NCBI GenBank assembly: GCA_020026215.1
Contig: JAHHQT010000031.1
Span: 1 to 18,289, forward strand
Length of the DNA stretch: 18,289 bases
DNA from: Muribaculaceae bacterium
GTDB taxonomy: Bacteria > Bacteroidota > Bacteroidia > Bacteroidales > Muribaculaceae
Direction of reading: 5' to 3'
The notes under the pieces were generated by a model. The model was not told where the DNA came from, ran no database searches, and worked only from the letters and a program-made list of their open reading frames with translations. Made by a program: the position numbers and the translations under genes. Shown one piece after another: positions 15,898-18,289 of the stretch (its first letter is position 1; each line of letters starts with the position of its first letter).

Positions 15898-15915
15898 TGT
15901 CGGGGTGACTGGATT
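15898..15915 (-). tRNA. 3' fragment of a tRNA gene (attachment-site remnant, probably tRNA-Pro)
   Basis: On the minus strand AATCCAGTCACCCCGACA reads as tRNA positions 58 to about 75. It gives A58-A59-T60 of the T-loop, CCAGT as the 3' T-stem strand (61-65), CACCCCG as the 3' acceptor strand (66-72) and A73. The upstream part of the T-loop and everything 5' to it is absent: plus-strand GGATT is followed by aattt instead of the cgaacc expected. An acceptor starting C1 with G72 and A73 fits tRNA-Pro. The identity is inferred from only 18 nt. Confidence 0.7.
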
Positions 15916-15971
15916 AATTTACACCATAGATTGACGCTTCTGCAATTGAAAACTACCCTGTTACAGTCTAA

Positions 15972-16343
15972 TTATTCGGAAACTTGTCCCGATTTTGTCC
16001 CGATTTTTCCCATGAGAATTTGAATTGTTCTCTCCTTGTCTTCAATGGTTTTATTCAACAATTCAATTTCATGTTTTTTCGCATCAAGCTCAATAGTGCT
16101 GTTAATAGCTTGTATGTTTCCATTCCCTACAATGCTATGCCCATCGCTTGCACAATCAAACATGATAGAAGGTGAAATTTTCATCGCAATACAAATCTTT
16201 TCAAGCATTGAACAGTCTATGTCTTGCTTCTTCAAAATCTTGTTGAAATATACAGGCGTTATCCCAGCTTTTTCTGCAATATCCTTTTGTTTTAAATTTT
16301 TCTCAAAAATTATTTGAGAAAGTGTGTTACCAATGTGCTTCAT
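15972..16343 (-). CDS. Xre-family (Cro/CI-type) repressor of the element
   Basis: A 123-residue protein. Residues about 8-62 are a Cro/CI helix-turn-helix (LKQKDIAEKAGITPVYFNKI). A short linker with SIVGNGNIQAINST follows, then a C-terminal coiled coil (about 86-116, with HEIELLNKTIEDKERTIQIL), presumably for dimerisation. There is no LexA-type peptidase domain. It is divergent from the early genes on the plus strand and faces a control region with an 11-bp inverted operator pair. It is therefore probably the element's maintenance repressor. Confidence 0.85.
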   Translation of the reverse strand: MKHIGNTLSQIIFEKNLKQKDIAEKAGITPVYFNKILKKQDIDCSMLEKICIAMKISPSIMFDCASDGHSIVGNGNIQAINSTIELDAKKHEIELLNKTIEDKERTIQILMGKIGTKSGQVSE

Positions 16344-16363
16344 TGCCTAAATAGTTAATTTAT

Positions 16364-16423
16364 ATTAAACATATCGTATATTTATATTAATCTATTTGGA
16401 AATAAATTGTCAATATGTTTAAT
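16364..16423. promoter_or_regulatory. Inverted operator pair in the repressor/early-gene control region
   Basis: ATTAAACATAT (16364-16374) and its exact complement ATATGTTTAAT (16413-16423) form an 11-bp inverted repeat with a 38-nt gap. The right arm overlaps the -7 box of the rightward promoter. The left arm contains TATGTTTA on the minus strand, which resembles a -7 box for the repressor gene. These are likely binding sites for the Xre repressor. Confidence 0.6.
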
Positions 16424-16426
16424 TTG
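16395..16426 (+). promoter_or_regulatory. Rightward early promoter of the element
   Basis: TTTG (16395-16398), a 20-nt spacer and TTAATTTG (16419-16426) fit the Bacteroidota promoter pattern with one mismatch in the -7 box. Start would fall near 16432, about 34 nt before the first early gene. The right operator arm covers its -7 region. Confidence 0.5.
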
Positions 16427-16465
16427 CATTCATAAATATATTAATCATTTCTTAAATATACAAAT

Positions 16466-16678
16466 ATGACAAAAGACTCTGTTGCCTTATCAAATTACTA
16501 TTCTACTCTTTCAAAAGCAGAACAGACGTTGCTAACTCAAAAAATTGTCGAACGCTGTAAAGTCAATCGTTATTCCGTTTACAACTGGAAGTATGGTGCT
16601 TGCCGAATTCCCGAACTTTACAAGGACAAGATAGAAGAAATCATCGGGAAAAAGATATTTACGCGATTGACGAAATAG
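16466..16678 (+). CDS. Small Cro-like DNA-binding protein
   Basis: A 70-residue basic protein. Its middle and C-terminal parts (KIVERCKVNRYSVYNWKYG, then RIPELYKDKIEEIIGKKIF) resemble the recognition helix and following helix of small Cro/YdaS-type regulators, which bind operator DNA opposite the repressor. It is the first gene after the rightward promoter, the normal place for a Cro-like protein. Its TAG stop lies in the same frame as the next coding sequence. The family match is by fold-like pattern only. Confidence 0.7.
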   Translation: MTKDSVALSNYYSTLSKAEQTLLTQKIVERCKVNRYSVYNWKYGACRIPELYKDKIEEIIGKKIFTRLTK

Positions 16679-16687
16679 GAAATTAAA

Positions 16688-17272
16688 TTGCCAAAATCAT
16701 TAATCGTGGGAAACATTGAATTCTATATAGTTAATCATGAATTGTGGTATCGCTTTGCCGACGGTGAAACATCACGATTAACAGCTCACGATATAGACAT
16801 CGTGCAGCAGCTATATGATGATTTTTGCTCTTACTATCCTGAAGCAATTCGCGCCTTGGCTAAACTTTACGCCAAAAGCAAACCCTTACTTCCTCTATAC
16901 CGATACAAAATCGTGAATAGATTTTGCCGTTGCAATTTTGGGGCAATTGACAATGTCTTTGACATCGACCAATTCGGCCGATATCACTTTGAATACGTTC
17001 AATGCCCGCTTCGAGGTGAATGTCCTCTCGAAAATATTGTTTGCAACCCTCAATTCAATTCACGTCTTCGCCCTTCAGAATTAAGAGTTTTCAAATTGCT
17101 CGTCGATGGCCTTGAAAAAGATGCAATCGCAGACACTCTCTGCTTGAGCATCGCAACTGTTAACAACCATATCAACAACGTGTACCAGCGATTGGGGATT
17201 CACAGCCTTGCTGAATTTCTGCGCTATGCACACAAATTCAATATTTTTTCATGTACAGCAAACAAGATATAG
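16688..17272 (+). CDS. LuxR-type HTH regulator with a cysteine cluster
   Basis: A protein of about 194 residues. The C-terminal part (about 126-182) is a LuxR/GerE helix-turn-helix (LRPSELRVFKLLVDGLEKD, TVNNHINNVYQRLGIHSL). Before it, cysteines 80, 82, 106, 112 and 119 (FCRC, then CPLRGECPLENIVC) suggest a metal or iron-sulfur site. There is no receiver domain with a phospho-Asp pattern. No ATG is in frame near the start; TTG at 16688, or GTG at 16706, is needed. The frame is continuous with the small gene upstream except for one TAG. It is probably an activator of the element's later genes, which is inferred from position. Confidence 0.8.
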   Translation: MPKSLIVGNIEFYIVNHELWYRFADGETSRLTAHDIDIVQQLYDDFCSYYPEAIRALAKLYAKSKPLLPLYRYKIVNRFCRCNFGAIDNVFDIDQFGRYHFEYVQCPLRGECPLENIVCNPQFNSRLRPSELRVFKLLVDGLEKDAIADTLCLSIATVNNHINNVYQRLGIHSLAEFLRYAHKFNIFSCTANKI

Positions 17273-18285
17273 AGCGTGTTCGACAAGCGGCGGATATAAG
17301 GGATTTTATCCCCAACTTGAAAGGGCATGGCACTTCCAAATATTGCACCTGTCCTTCATGCGGAAAATCAGGTACAAATAAAGGCCTAATCGTGACGCAT
17401 AAAGGCAATTTAGACATTGCCAAATGCTTTTCTTGCGGTTATACAATAAATGGCGCAGTCAATGCTGTCGAAGTGTATGACAAAGTCGATTTCGTCACGG
17501 CTTTGAAAACCGTTGCCGACCGCTACGGAATTTTTCTGCAAGAGGAAAAATCCTCAAGAAAACCGCCCAAAACACAACCTAAACAACCTAAAAAGAACCC
17601 TTTTCAAAAATCTTTTTGCGACAAGCAACTCGAGGCAAGTGGCCTAACTTATGAAGATGTAAAGGCAATTGTTCACCTACCCGACAATTCGGGTACTTAC
17701 GAAACTTCTCCTTTTCGCAAAGGTGGCGTGAACTCTCAATTCGACGTCAATAACAATGACGACGAAATGGTCATTTACTATTATGACCTGGAAGGCTACC
17801 CAATGCAATATGCAAGTCGAGGCATCGCTGGTAAACCAAAAAATTACATCCGCGTAAGGTGGTCAAATCCAGAAGCTCACCTCGATATGAATGCTCGCCC
17901 TATAAAGTACCAAACACCCAAGGGGGCGCAAACTACAATTTACATTCCCCAATATATTCGCAATATTTATCAGTCAAATGGTGTTGTCGAGACTCTGTTA
18001 GTCCAGGAAGGCGAGAAAAAGGCAGAAAAAGCGTGTAAGCATGGAATTCCATCGGTCGGCATCCAAGGTATTTACAACATCGGGAATACCCAAACAGGCT
18101 TAATCAAAGAGCTTCAGTATTTCATCCAACGCTGTAAGGTTAAGAATGTCATCTTGATGCTTGACAGCGATTGGAATCATTTGCATCGCGAAATTGCAAT
18201 CGGCGACCGAGTTGACCAACGCCCGAACCAATTCAGCAAGGCGGTTATAAAATTCAAGACGTTCCTTCTGACGATGCACAATTAA
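17251..18285 (+). CDS. Zinc-ribbon/Toprim primase-like replication protein (3' end uncertain)
   Basis: 344 residues in the open frame. A zinc ribbon uses C34, C37, C59 and C62 (CPSCG, CFSCG), as in CHC2-type primases. A Lys/Pro/Gln linker (about 101-120) follows, then a Toprim-like region (DUF3854 type) with VQEGEKKAEK (251-260, Glu) and LMLDSDW (302-308, Asp-x-Asp). It would make RNA primers for replication of the element. The start overlaps the preceding gene by 22 nt. The TAA at 18283-18285 falls soon after the Toprim motifs (FKTFLLTMHN) and no helicase domain is seen. The protein may end here, or the frame may be broken. Confidence 0.82.
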   Translation: MYSKQDIERVRQAADIRDFIPNLKGHGTSKYCTCPSCGKSGTNKGLIVTHKGNLDIAKCFSCGYTINGAVNAVEVYDKVDFVTALKTVADRYGIFLQEEKSSRKPPKTQPKQPKKNPFQKSFCDKQLEASGLTYEDVKAIVHLPDNSGTYETSPFRKGGVNSQFDVNNNDDEMVIYYYDLEGYPMQYASRGIAGKPKNYIRVRWSNPEAHLDMNARPIKYQTPKGAQTTIYIPQYIRNIYQSNGVVETLLVQEGEKKAEKACKHGIPSVGIQGIYNIGNTQTGLIKELQYFIQRCKVKNVILMLDSDWNHLHREIAIGDRVDQRPNQFSKAVIKFKTFLLTMHN

Positions 18286-18289
18286 GGTG

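Larger units (their letters stand above)
15899..18289 (+). mobile_element. Left end of an integrated phage or integrative element
   Basis: The left boundary is the tRNA 3' fragment. To the right are a phage-style repressor, a divergent operator region, two small regulators and a zinc-ribbon/Toprim primase-like gene, an arrangement typical of the early region of temperate phages or integrative elements. No integrase, structural or conjugation gene is in view, so phage and integrative conjugative element cannot be told apart. The element continues beyond the right edge. Confidence 0.7.

Noticed and set aside
15771..15971. TPP riboswitch upstream of pnuT
   Set aside because: I looked for the CTGAGA core and its partner on the minus strand and found neither. 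The only strong fold is the tRNA terminator.

Overview
The window looks like the chromosome of a Bacteroidota species, probably order Bacteroidales. The DNA is AT-rich. Several upstream regions carry the TAnnTTTG -7 motif of Bacteroidota promoters, and two large secreted proteins end in type IX secretion (T9SS) sorting domains. There is no Shine-Dalgarno pattern. The genus cannot be told from the sequence.

Region 1 (1-6430) holds three paralogous secreted proteins with an NAGPA-type phosphodiester glycosidase domain. Two are on the minus strand (3692 to 1230, then 1218 off the left edge). The third is divergent on the plus strand (3926-6367) and ends at a strong terminator. The two complete ones also carry a Big2-like domain, a conserved unnamed module and a T9SS C-terminal domain. 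They look like a duplicated set of exported glycan-processing enzymes.

Region 2 (6431-7837) is about 1.4 kb without a credible gene. It is very AT-rich and contains hairpins, five copies of a degenerate GCCACT(G)ACA motif, a two-copy long repeat and a 113-bp inverted-repeat structure.

Region 3 (7838-15770, all minus strand) is housekeeping DNA read from right to left in at least four units. They are pnuT-like transporter / thiamine pyrophosphokinase / small membrane protein; a four-helix membrane protein with its own promoter and terminator; trmD / ftsB-like / membrane protein; and coaX / outer-membrane barrel protein / lptC / CNNM-CBS protein. These cover thiamine and CoA cofactor supply, tRNA modification, cell division and envelope assembly.

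Region 4 (about 15899-18289) is the left end of an integrated mobile element. The boundary is a 3'-terminal tRNA fragment (T-arm and acceptor, minus strand, probably tRNA-Pro) that still sits next to a terminator hairpin. The rest of the tRNA is replaced by foreign DNA: a phage-type Xre repressor, a divergent control region with an 11-bp inverted operator pair, a small Cro-like protein, a LuxR-HTH protein with a cysteine cluster, and a zinc-ribbon/Toprim primase-like protein. The primase reading frame stops 4 bases before the window ends. The integrase and the reconstituted tRNA should lie to the right of the window.
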